A stretch of 64,000 nt of DNA. Source: Mesorhizobium sp. J428 (GTDB lineage: Bacteria; Pseudomonadota; Alphaproteobacteria; Rhizobiales; Rhizobiaceae). Position 1 is the stretch's first letter, and each line of letters opens with the position of its first letter. A program made the translations under genes and the position numbers. The stretch is taken from assembly GCF_024699925.1 (NCBI RefSeq), contig NZ_JAJOMX010000001.1, forward strand, positions 1,650,001-1,714,000, written 5' to 3'. Positions 29,717 to 37,303 of the stretch are shown piece by piece. The notes under the pieces are model-generated. The model saw only the letters and a list, made by a program, of their open reading frames with translations, had not been told where the DNA came from and made no database searches.

Positions 29717-29873
29717 ACGCGATGACGACAAGGGTGATGAAACGTCGCCCGCCTTTCGGCGAACACCTGCTCTATCCGCTGAGCTACGGGCCCGCAGTGG
29801 TGGACCCGGCGGGATTCGAACCCGCGACCTGGAGGGTAACAGCCTGTAGTACCATCGGCATTCGTCATGCGCT
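29717..29873 (-). ncRNA. Y RNA 1: first and longest unit, with CCA-like loop
   Basis: Outer stem ATGACGA/TCGTCAT (plus GCG/CGC past a bulge) with GACGAATGC opposite CACCCTTGTCG; inner helix GATGGTAC/GTTTCATC. T-arm GCGGG-TTCGAAT-CCCGC; acceptor CGGGTCC/GGGCCCG closed by ACCACTGC, so an ACCA follows the acceptor 3' strand as in a true tRNA; TA; D-arm GCTC-AGCGGATA-GAGC. A piece CTGTTACCCTCC before the AGGTC variable loop looks like an anticodon-arm relic. An extra CGCC-GAAA-GGCG hairpin follows the D-arm. Confidence 0.85.
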
Positions 29874-29881
29874 TTCGGGTG

Positions 29882-29906
29882 CTCCCGGCGGACGCGCCGC
29901 CGGAAG
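29882..29906 (-). terminator. Hairpin between rsr stop and first Y RNA
   Basis: On the minus strand a 10-bp stem CTTCCGGCGG/CCGCCGGGAG (one G-T) with loop CGCGT starts 5 bases after the rsr stop codon. There is no U-tract, so it is more likely an mRNA 3'-end stabiliser or processing site separating rsr mRNA from Y RNA than a full terminator. Confidence 0.5.
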
Positions 29907-29911
29907 CCTGG

Positions 29912-31471
29912 TCAGAGTTTGGTCGCCTCGATGGCGCGGACCCAGTGATCCGGGTCGTTACCGCTCGACACGAAGCCCGCGACCACGTCGAACACACGGT
30001 CCGAGAAGCCGCCGACGTTCAGCACGTCGCCGGAGCCCTTCGCCTGCGTCGTCGCATAAGGCTGGATGTCGATGCAGACCAGCTTGGCCTTCGGGTTCAT
30101 CGCCTTCAGCTTTCGCCATTCCTGCATCGTCCCCGTCCCCTGGTGCGGATGCGCCGTAGCGTCGACCCAGGACTGGTTGTCCGAGACGAACAGCACCAGG
30201 TCGACTTTTGCACGCTCGCTCACCAGCCGCGCCAGCGGAGCCGAACAGTTCGTTCCGCCACCGCCGATCGCCGCGAGCTTCGCCGCATTGGTCATCACCG
30301 TGTCGCGAACGTTGAGACGGATGTCCACCACATCGTTCTCGAACGGCAGGACCCGCGCCGTCGGGTTGCGCCGCAGGACGGACGCCGCCACCAGGGCAGC
30401 GACATCGATGCAGCGGACCGTCGAAGTGGATCCCTTGCGGAATCCCGTCACGGATGACCCCATCGACCCCGACACGTCCGGGCAGACGACCACGTTTCCG
30501 CCGAACGACGGAACGTTGGCGAGTGCCACGTCCATGGCGTCCTGCAACGCGTCCCGGACGACCTGTGGCACGGCCGGATCGACGTTCATGAACGCGACCA
30601 TCAGCTGGTAGGGGAAGACGCGCGAGCGCTTCACCTCACCGGCGTCGGCCAGCCGACGGGCAAGCCGCTCGGCAAACCCCTCCACCTCGAACACGCCGTG
30701 GCGTGCGAAGGTGTTGAGGTTCTGCCGCAGCATCTGCCAGCCGGCCGTCGCGGCGATCCCCACCCAGTGCTCCTTCGTCAGGGGCAGCGCGGTGAGCATC
30801 TGGAACGGCACGTTCGGCACCGGCAGCGACGGGTCGCGCTTGAACGCCTCGAACGCCTGCACAAGGCCGGGCAAAGCGTTCACATCGTGCGGCTTGCCGA
30901 TCAGATAGCCGTAGAGCGCTTCACGCGAGGCCGAGGCCGGCTTCGGGTGAACCATCTTCACGATATCCGCCAGCGACGGGTCGTTGCCGACCGCGGCGCG
31001 CATGATCTCGACGTCCGTGGCCCTCTCCAGCCACGAAAGCACCAGCCGCTTGGGACGCGTTCCGAGCGACTTGCGCCCGGTCGCACCCGACCGCATGACC
31101 TGCACGAAGGTGCGCAGCATCTTGCCGTTCTTCACGATCCGGCCGAACGCGCGCTCGAACTGGTCGCCTTGCATCTGCGACAGGACAGCCAGCAGGAACG
31201 CCGGCATGTCCTTCATGTAGCCCTGCTCGAAGGCATGCACGGCGGTCTTGGCCAGGAACTCCGGCTCGACCTGCCATGCCAGCTTCGTGACCTCGTCCAG
31301 CTGCTCCCGCGCATCCGCGTAGAAGGTCGCGTTGAACGTTCCCGTCGCAGCGAGCTGCGCGAGAGCCTGATGCAGCGTCAAGCCGTAGGCCGGCGCGCCC
31401 TCATGGTTCGTCGCGTCGGTGCGCGGGAGCAGCTTTCCCCTGATCGCCGCAAACACGGATTTGTTTGCCAT
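29912..31471 (-). CDS. rsr: Ro60 ortholog Rsr (TROVE domain protein)
   Basis: 519 residues from ATG 31471, preferred because AGAAGGA lies 9 bases upstream; in-frame ATGs at 31480 and 31489 are too close to that site. The N-terminal two thirds are the helical-repeat TROVE ring (LTLHQALAQLAATGTFNATFY near residue 30; GYMKDMPAFLLAVLSQMQGD near 85). A von Willebrand A-like domain follows with the MIDAS DVSGSMGSS near 337 and GGGTNCSAPLARL near 405. Ro60 rings bind misfolded RNA in the hole and Y RNA on the outside; in bacteria they work with PNPase and in stress responses. First gene of the sigma-54 operon leading to the Y RNAs and rtcB. Confidence 0.95.
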   Translation of the reverse strand: MANKSVFAAIRGKLLPRTDATNHEGAPAYGLTLHQALAQLAATGTFNATFYADAREQLDEVTKLAWQVEPEFLAKTAVHAFEQGYMKDMPAFLLAVLSQMQGDQFERAFGRIVKNGKMLRTFVQVMRSGATGRKSLGTRPKRLVLSWLERATDVEIMRAAVGNDPSLADIVKMVHPKPASASREALYGYLIGKPHDVNALPGLVQAFEAFKRDPSLPVPNVPFQMLTALPLTKEHWVGIAATAGWQMLRQNLNTFARHGVFEVEGFAERLARRLADAGEVKRSRVFPYQLMVAFMNVDPAVPQVVRDALQDAMDVALANVPSFGGNVVVCPDVSGSMGSSVTGFRKGSTSTVRCIDVAALVAASVLRRNPTARVLPFENDVVDIRLNVRDTVMTNAAKLAAIGGGGTNCSAPLARLVSERAKVDLVLFVSDNQSWVDATAHPHQGTGTMQEWRKLKAMNPKAKLVCIDIQPYATTQAKGSGDVLNVGGFSDRVFDVVAGFVSSGNDPDHWVRAIEATKL

Positions 31472-31505
31472 CGTTCTCATCCTTCTCATTCACGGCATAC
31501 TCAGA

Positions 31506-31520
31506 TCAAAAGGCGTGCCA
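31506..31520 (-). promoter_or_regulatory. Sigma-54 promoter (-24/-12) of the rsr-Y RNA-rtcB operon
   Basis: Minus strand TGGCACGCCTTTTGA: matches the consensus TGGCACG-N4-TTGC at every fixed position but the last (A for C) with exact spacing. It lies 35 bp upstream of the rsr start and faces the divergent rtcR, whose product is a sigma-54 activator. This makes the regulation of the operon directly readable. Confidence 0.85.
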
Positions 31521-31608
31521 GTTTGAGGAGAAAACAGGTGGAGTTGGCGTCGAATTAAGATAAGCGTCTGATAATAAAAGTAAAAAATTTTAGAGCGGGG
31601 GCGGTCCG

Positions 31609-31668
31609 AATGATCATTGACGGAGGTGCCCTGCAAGTGAAATGATCTGACAGGATAGAAGATTATCC
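31609..31668. promoter_or_regulatory. Possible RtcR upstream activating sites
   Basis: Two small palindromes 100-150 bp upstream of the sigma-54 promoter: AATGATCATT (31609-31618) and GGATA-N6-TATCC (31653-31668). Position is right for an enhancer-binding protein, but I cannot match either to a known RtcR site. The second also overlaps the leader of rtcR. Confidence 0.3.
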
Positions 31669-31680
31669 AGCAGGATAAGA

Positions 31681-33294
31681 ATGAAGCGCCGTGTCGTGAT
31701 CAGCATCCTCGGTACCACGCTCGACGCCGGCGGCCGCGACGACCGCTGGAAGCGCTGGCGGCCAACGGTCTCCCTCTGCATGCAACCCAGCCTCTTCATC
31801 GACCGGCTTGAGCTCATCCACGGTCCGGGATCCGGGAGGCTGGCGAGACAGATCGTCGGCGACATTGAGCAGGTCTCCCCCGGAACGGAGGTACGCGAGC
31901 ATCTGATGAGCCTGCGCGACCACTGGGATTTCAGCGAGGTCTACACGAACCTGCGCGACTTTGCCCGCGCCTATATCTTTGACACCGAGCGGGAGGACTA
32001 CCTCGTCAACATCACCACCGGCACGCATGTCGCACAGATCTGCTGGTTCCTGCTCACGGAGGCGCGCTTCATCCCCGCCCGGCTGCTGCAACTGTCGCCG
32101 CCGCCACGCCGAACCTCACCCGAGGATCCCGTCGAGATTGTCGGCAGCCATTCGATCATCGATCTCGACCTGTCGCGCTATGATGCCATCGCGACGCGCT
32201 TCGCCGCCGAGCGCGACGAGGCGACGTCCTTTCTCAAATCCGGCATCGCGACGCGCAGCCCCGCTTTCAACCAGATGATCGACCAGATCGAGAAGGTCGC
32301 GATCCGCTCGCGCGCGCCGGTGCTGCTGACCGGTCCCACCGGCGCCGGGAAGTCGCAACTCGCCAAGCGGATATATGAGCTTAAGAAGGCGCAGCGTCAG
32401 GTTTCGGGCGATTTCATCGAGGTCAACTGCGCGACGCTGCGCGGCGACCAGGCAATGTCGACGCTGTTCGGCCATGTGAAGGGCGCCTTCACCGGCGCGC
32501 AGGCCGAACGGGCGGGGCTGATGAAGTCCGCCGACAAGGGCGTGCTGTTCCTCGACGAGATCGGCGAGCTCGGACTGGATGAGCAGGCAATGTGCCTGCG
32601 GGCCATCGAGGAGAAGCGGTTCCTGCCTGTCGGCGCCGATCGCGACACGACGTCGGACTTCCAGCTCCTGGCTGGCACCAATCGCGACCTCTCCGTCAGT
32701 GTCAGGGAGGGCCGGTTCCGCGAGGACCTGTTCGCCCGGCTTAATCTTTGGACCTTCAGCCTGCCGGCGCTGAAGGACCGCAAGGAAGACATCGAGCCGA
32801 ACCTGGAGTTCGAGTTGCGGCGATACAGTGAGCGCGAAGGCCAGAACGTCACCTTCAACAGGGAGGCGCGCGAGGCCTATCTCCGGTTTGCCGCGGCACC
32901 GGAAGCCACGTGGCGCGCCAACTTCCGGGACCTGTCCGCCTCGGTGACGCGCATGGCGACTTTGGCGCCGCAAGGCCGCATCAACGAGGAGACCGTCCGC
33001 GACGAGATCGCGCGCCTCCGCCTCCTGTGGTCCACGGGAGCCAACACTCCCGGGAGTGAAGATGTGCTTGTTGAGCTTCTTGGATCCGATCGCGCCGAGG
33101 CTATCGACCTGTTCGAAAGCGCGCAGCTGGCAACCGTGATCTCCGCGTGCCGGGAGACTGGCTCACTCAGTGCTGCCGGACGACGGCTGTTCGCGGTCTC
33201 CCGCTTGGAAAAGACAAGCAGCAACGACGCTGACCGCCTGCGAAAATACCTGGCTCGGTTTGGATTGAGCTTCGACATGGTCGTTCGGCCATGA
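31681..33294 (+). CDS. rtcR: RtcR, sigma-54-dependent activator with CARF sensor domain
   Basis: 537 residues. N-terminal about 180 residues form the CARF-type sensor of RtcR (MKRRVVISILGTTLDAGG; NITTGTHVAQICWFLL near 110). The AAA+ domain has Walker A GPTGAGKSQLAKRI (near 218), the GAFTGA loop that contacts sigma-54 (FGHVKGAFTGAQAER, near 262), Walker B GVLFLDEIGELG (near 285) and an arginine-finger region RFREDLFARLNLW. A C-terminal helix-turn-helix is suggested by ISACRETGSLSAAGRRLF. In Salmonella RtcR the CARF domain senses cleaved tRNA ends; here it should drive rsr, the Y RNAs and rtcB. Confidence 0.95.
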   Translation: MKRRVVISILGTTLDAGGRDDRWKRWRPTVSLCMQPSLFIDRLELIHGPGSGRLARQIVGDIEQVSPGTEVREHLMSLRDHWDFSEVYTNLRDFARAYIFDTEREDYLVNITTGTHVAQICWFLLTEARFIPARLLQLSPPPRRTSPEDPVEIVGSHSIIDLDLSRYDAIATRFAAERDEATSFLKSGIATRSPAFNQMIDQIEKVAIRSRAPVLLTGPTGAGKSQLAKRIYELKKAQRQVSGDFIEVNCATLRGDQAMSTLFGHVKGAFTGAQAERAGLMKSADKGVLFLDEIGELGLDEQAMCLRAIEEKRFLPVGADRDTTSDFQLLAGTNRDLSVSVREGRFREDLFARLNLWTFSLPALKDRKEDIEPNLEFELRRYSEREGQNVTFNREAREAYLRFAAAPEATWRANFRDLSASVTRMATLAPQGRINEETVRDEIARLRLLWSTGANTPGSEDVLVELLGSDRAEAIDLFESAQLATVISACRETGSLSAAGRRLFAVSRLEKTSSNDADRLRKYLARFGLSFDMVVRP

Positions 33295-33474
33295 AGTGAT
33301 TGACCGACGGCTTTTGGGAACAGGCAAAGACGTAGATCGAGACTACGGACCCCAACGAATCGGCATGCCTGTGGCCAGCTATCCACTTACTCGCATTTAG
33401 CGAAGCTCATTGTCAGCGTGACGCTCCATCGGATTCGCGATTACTCCGTCCTCCGCGGAACGGCTTTCGGGGCT

Positions 33475-34203
33475 TCATGCAGACCGAATATTGTCCAAGA
33501 CTTCGGCGCTTTCGATGTCGACGCCGGCGACCTCAAGCGCGGCCAAGATGCCGATCATCGTGGAATCGAGCACGGGGATGCCGATCCTGCCTTCCATTTC
33601 CCGCGCCAGCGCGAAGCCCGGCAGGTTGGTGCTCCAGATCAGAACGGCGTCCAGCCGCCCGTTCGCGGCCAGCTGTTCCGTCAGACCTGTGATCTGCTCC
33701 CTCGAGACCCGGGATGCCTCGAAATTATCCGAGATACCGAGATGGTACGCCGCGGCAACGTGGATACCTCTTCGGGCGAGATTGCCGACCAGCTTTTGGC
33801 CCTCCTCGGAGTTTCCCTGAGCGATGAGCCCGATGTGGGTCAGCTTCCTGGATGTCAGCAGGTCGAGCGTGGCCAGCGCGGTCGTGGTGACGGGAATACC
33901 GGTGCGGTGTTCCAACAGATCGCAAAGCCGTCTGTCCGGCTCGAAACCGAGCAACGCACCACGCGTCGCGTTCCAGCAGATCACGTCGACACGCGCTTCC
34001 GCCAGCATCGCGGCGCCGGTCTCGAAGCAAGCGGTGTCGTAGCCGTCGGCCGGGTGGCCGCCATACGGAACCCGTGCGAAGCAGGCGTCCATGCCGGGCA
34101 CGCGTTCAAGGATCCTCCGTGTCGCACGCTCGACGATGCGGTTGGAAGAGGGCACGATAAAGCCGATGGCGGGGCTGGCTGCCGACGTCGTTTCCCTGTT
34201 CAT
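33475..34203 (-). CDS. Asp/Glu racemase superfamily protein (maleate isomerase-like)
   Basis: 242 residues; ATG at 34203 overlaps the ATPase stop (ATGA). The two catalytic cysteines of the Asp/Glu/hydantoin racemase fold are not both obvious: the first motif reads FIVPSSNRIVE and the region VICWNATRGA (near 90) has a Cys, with VLIWSTNLPGF (near 190) in the second position. This is the arylmalonate decarboxylase/maleate isomerase branch, which lacks one or both classic Cys contexts. It is the last gene of the polyamine-type ABC operon and probably acts on the imported dicarboxylate or amide. Function uncertain. Confidence 0.75.
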   Translation of the reverse strand: MNRETTSAASPAIGFIVPSSNRIVERATRRILERVPGMDACFARVPYGGHPADGYDTACFETGAAMLAEARVDVICWNATRGALLGFEPDRRLCDLLEHRTGIPVTTTALATLDLLTSRKLTHIGLIAQGNSEEGQKLVGNLARRGIHVAAAYHLGISDNFEASRVSREQITGLTEQLAANGRLDAVLIWSTNLPGFALAREMEGRIGIPVLDSTMIGILAALEVAGVDIESAEVLDNIRSA

Positions 34204-35318
34204 TGCTCGCGCATCACCAACGTGCGCTCCGGCGACCAGGAGGCCGTCCAAGTCTCGCCGGGCTGCGGATTGACGGCGCCGGTCGCTTCGATCGGCAGCG
34301 AGACGGCGAACTCCATGCCCGAGGGCAAACCGATCCAGACGGACAGGGTCTGTCCCTTGAACACCGTCCTCAGCACGACGCCGCAAACCGTGTTGACCAT
34401 GCCGGCGTCAGCCGGGTTGCCGAGTGCAAGCGTCACGCTTTCGGGCCGGATGGCCACGATCGCCCGGCTGCCCGCAGCCATCGACGGCGCGACGGTGCTT
34501 TGGAAGGTGCGGTTGTTTTCGCCTTCGAGTCGCATGCCATCGCCGCTCTGGCTGACGACGGTCGCGGGGAGAAAATTCGACGTGCCGATGAAACCGGCCA
34601 CGAAATGCGACGCCGGCCGCTCATAGACCGAGCGCGCGGAGGCCGCCTGCTCGATACGCCCGTCGCGCATCACCGCGATCTGGTCGGCTAGAACCAGGGC
34701 CTCCTCCTGGTCGTGGGTGACGAGGATGGTGGTCAGGCCGAGGTCGTTGCAGAGCTGGCGCAGCTCGATCTGCATTTCCTCGCGCAGCTTCCTGTCGAGC
34801 GCACCGAAGGGTTCGTCGAGCAGCAGCACCCGCGGACGGTAGACGATGGCGCGCGCCATGGCGACGCGCTGCTGTTGCCCTCCGGAAAGGGCTGCCGGCA
34901 TGCGGTCCTCGAAGCCGGCGAGCCGCACGAGCCGCAGCGCCTCCTTCGCCTTGCCGGCGATCTCCTGCTTCGGAACTCCGCGCATCTGCAGGCCGAAGGC
35001 GACATTCTCCAGGACCGTGAGGTGAGGAAACAGCGCATAGTTCTGGAACAGCATGCCGAGATTGCGCCTGTGCACCGGCAGGCCGGTGATGGGCTTGCCG
35101 TCGATCGTGATGTCGCCGGACGTCGGTTCGACGAGACCCGCGATCATCCGCAGCGTCGTGGTCTTGCCGCATCCGGACGGGCCGAGCAGAGCGAGGATTT
35201 CCCCGCCGGAGGCAGTCAGATCGACGTCGCGGACGACGTGATTGTCGCCGTAGCTCCGGCACAGTCCTGTGAGCCGGACCTCCGCGCCGCGCGACTCTGG
35301 TGCAGATGCTGCGAACAT
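34200..35318 (-). CDS. ABC transporter ATP-binding protein (PotA-like)
   Basis: 372 residues. Walker A GPSGCGKTTTLRMIAGL (near 45), LFQNYALFPHLTVLENV (near 93), signature LSGGQQQRVAMARAIV (near 145), Walker B LLLDEPFGALDRKLRE (near 167), VTHDQEEAL (near 202), and a TOBE domain after about 290. This is the spermidine/putrescine/Fe(III) importer ATPase class. It partners the binding protein and two permeases upstream on the same strand. Confidence 0.92.
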   Translation of the reverse strand: MFAASAPESRGAEVRLTGLCRSYGDNHVVRDVDLTASGGEILALLGPSGCGKTTTLRMIAGLVEPTSGDITIDGKPITGLPVHRRNLGMLFQNYALFPHLTVLENVAFGLQMRGVPKQEIAGKAKEALRLVRLAGFEDRMPAALSGGQQQRVAMARAIVYRPRVLLLDEPFGALDRKLREEMQIELRQLCNDLGLTTILVTHDQEEALVLADQIAVMRDGRIEQAASARSVYERPASHFVAGFIGTSNFLPATVVSQSGDGMRLEGENNRTFQSTVAPSMAAGSRAIVAIRPESVTLALGNPADAGMVNTVCGVVLRTVFKGQTLSVWIGLPSGMEFAVSLPIEATGAVNPQPGETWTASWSPERTLVMREQ

Positions 35319-35342
35319 GGCGCTTTCCCTTTTCGATGCGAA

Positions 35343-35365
35343 GCTGCCAGCCGGCGGCTGGCAGC
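35343..35365 (-). terminator. Intercistronic hairpin between binding-protein and ATPase genes
   Basis: Perfect 10-bp stem GCTGCCAGCC/GGCTGGCAGC with a 3-base loop, located in the 61-bp gap after the binding-protein stop. No T-run. Such hairpins in importer operons protect the upstream binding-protein mRNA, so attenuation or stabilisation is likelier than full termination. Confidence 0.5.
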
Positions 35366-35379
35366 CATTCGGCCAGCGA

Positions 35380-36450
35380 TCAGACGGCGAAGATGCCGTT
35401 CAGCTTTTCGGTCCACCCGGAACGCTTCGCGTTGATGAATTCCCAGTCCGGTGTGAACAGGCCGCGGCTGTCCATCTCCTCGACGGGATAGGCGATGTAT
35501 TTCAGCGTCTCTTCCGAGAACTCGATGCCGGAGACCGGCGGGGCGGTCAGCGCATATTCGGAGAAAGCCTTCTGTACCGCCGGTTCCAGCATCCGGTTCA
35601 TGAAGGCAACGGCGAGGTCCTGGTTCGGCCCACCCTTGACGAGCACCTGGCAGTTGTTGCCGGCGAAGCTGCCTTCCTTCGGGAAGCTCATCGTCACCGG
35701 CGCGCCCTTGGCGGTGTAGGGATAGATGTATTTCGACAGTTCCAGCAGCCCGATGTCGGCCTGCCCCTGCGCGACCTCGTTCGCGGCCTGCGGCCCGTTG
35801 TCGAACAGGTTCATGATGTTGGGCTTCAGCTCGGCCACCTTGTCGAAGGCGTCGTCGATTTCGTATTGCGCCTCGGCCAGCGGCTTGCCGCTCTTTACCG
35901 CCGAGGCGACGATCAGGAAGAACACCGAGGGCGTGTTCTTGGGGCTGACCAGCTTCAGCTTGCCGGCATATTTCGGATCCCACAGCTCGGCATAGGTTTC
36001 CGGCGGGGTCACGCTCGTGTTGTGGAACAGGCTCGCCACCGAGATGGCAAGCGCCGTGCCCCATCCGTCGAAGCCGAAGCGCGGATAGAGCTTTTCCAGT
36101 GCCGGCATGTCCGCCTTGGGCAATTCGGCGATCAGCCCCTCCTGCTTGCAGATCGGGATCGCCACGTCGTCGATGAACATCACCGAGAATTTCGGGTTGT
36201 CCTTGGTCGCGCGCATCTTGCCGACATTGGCAAGGGTGAAGCCCTCTTCGGCAATAACAGTGCAGTCGAAGTCGCTCTGGAAGGCGGGGATGATCTCCTT
36301 CTTGACGAACTCGCCCTGCGAGCCGCCCCAGATACCGATGCTGATTTCCTTGCCGGCAGCCCAGCCGTTTCGCATGAAGCCCATCGGTGCGGCGAGCGCG
36401 GCGGTGCCGAGCGCGAGCTTGCCGAAGGTTCTTCTGCTCATTCGTGTCAT
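35380..36450 (-). CDS. ABC transporter substrate-binding protein (PotD-like, Tat-type signal)
   Basis: 356 residues. The N-terminus MTRMSRRTFGKLALGTAALAAP carries a twin-arginine motif (SRRTFGK), suggesting folded export by Tat. The mature protein has the PotD/family 1 pattern (ISIGIWGGSQGEFVKKEI near 35; DVAIPICKQEGLI near 93; late LFTPDWEFINAKRSGW near 335). PotD-like proteins bind polyamines, amino-acid derivatives or opines. Expressed between the permeases and ATPase on the minus strand. Confidence 0.9.
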   Translation of the reverse strand: MTRMSRRTFGKLALGTAALAAPMGFMRNGWAAGKEISIGIWGGSQGEFVKKEIIPAFQSDFDCTVIAEEGFTLANVGKMRATKDNPKFSVMFIDDVAIPICKQEGLIAELPKADMPALEKLYPRFGFDGWGTALAISVASLFHNTSVTPPETYAELWDPKYAGKLKLVSPKNTPSVFFLIVASAVKSGKPLAEAQYEIDDAFDKVAELKPNIMNLFDNGPQAANEVAQGQADIGLLELSKYIYPYTAKGAPVTMSFPKEGSFAGNNCQVLVKGGPNQDLAVAFMNRMLEPAVQKAFSEYALTAPPVSGIEFSEETLKYIAYPVEEMDSRGLFTPDWEFINAKRSGWTEKLNGIFAV

Positions 36451-36508
36451 TGAACTGCTCCTTTTCCTGGGGCGATATTTGGGGAGGATGAACGGTACGC
36501 GGCCGGCA

Positions 36509-37303
36509 TCAGGTGGCGAGCCTCGCCAGGCTGATGCCGAAGACTTTCTCGATGACGAGCACGAGAAGAAGGGCGAAGAAGATCATCAGCGACGCGATCG
36601 CGGCGATCGAGGGGTCGAAGGAGCGCTCGATCACCGTGAAGAGATAGAGAGGGATCGGGAAATTGTTGCCGTCGGCCAGCCACATCGAGATCGGATAGTC
36701 GTCGAAGGAGACGATGAAGGAGAACACCGCGCCGGCGAGGATGCCGGGCCGCACCTGCGGCCAGATCACCCGCGTGGCAACGACATGCGGCGGCGCCCCG
36801 AGTACGGCGGCCGCGTCCTCCAGGTTGCGGTTGACCAGCACGAAGCTCGCCGAGACCGCGCGGATGACATAGGGCAGGCAGACCACCGTGTGGCCGATGA
36901 CGAGCTGCATGAAGGTTGCCCGCGATCCCAGCATGGAGAAGAGCTGGAGCAACGCAACGCCGGTGACGATCAGCGGCACGATCAGCGGCGACAGGATCAG
37001 CCCCAGCACCGCCTCCTGTCCGGGAAGGCGGTAGCGCGTCAGTCCCGCCGCGCAGGGCACGCCCAGGGCGAGCGCGATGAGCGTGACCGCGGCGGCGAGC
37101 CTGAGCGAGAACAGGAAGCTGCCCCGCGCTTCGGGATTGGCCAGCACCTCGCCGTACCAATGCAGGGTGAAGCCCTGCGGCGGAAAGACGATAAAGGGCG
37201 TGTCGGAGATCGACATCAGGATCGGCACGACCAGCGGCGCGACGACGAGTGCGAGGATGATCGCGACGACGATCTTGATGAAGGGGCCGAGTTCTTCGTT
37301 CAT
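36509..37303 (-). CDS. ABC transporter permease (PotC-like)
   Basis: 264 residues; ATG at 37303 overlaps the previous permease stop (ATGA). Six hydrophobic segments; coupling loop EDAAAVLGAPPHVVATRVIWPQV (key EDAAAVLGAPP) near residue 175. Pairs with the PotB-like subunit upstream. Confidence 0.92.
   Translation of the reverse strand: MNEELGPFIKIVVAIILALVVAPLVVPILMSISDTPFIVFPPQGFTLHWYGEVLANPEARGSFLFSLRLAAAVTLIALALGVPCAAGLTRYRLPGQEAVLGLILSPLIVPLIVTGVALLQLFSMLGSRATFMQLVIGHTVVCLPYVIRAVSASFVLVNRNLEDAAAVLGAPPHVVATRVIWPQVRPGILAGAVFSFIVSFDDYPISMWLADGNNFPIPLYLFTVIERSFDPSIAAIASLMIFFALLLVLVIEKVFGISLARLAT

Noticed and set aside
29010..29873. Functional tRNA genes, suggested by T-arm and D-arm sequences such as GGGTTCGAATCCC and TAGCTCAG
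   Set aside because: T half precedes D half in every case and no continuous acceptor-D-anticodon-T order exists, so they are permuted tRNA-like modules inside Y RNAs, not tRNA genes.
28910..29873. CRISPR or simple tandem repeat (TGTAGTCCTGCNTGCATTCGTC and GACGACAAGG recurring about every 100-180 bases)
   Set aside because: The recurring pieces are the two strands of the Ro60-binding stem and covary with each other; spacing is irregular and there are no cas genes.
33295..33474. Possible small gene after rtcR
   Set aside because: No frame with a ribosome site or protein-like composition; seen as plain intergenic DNA.
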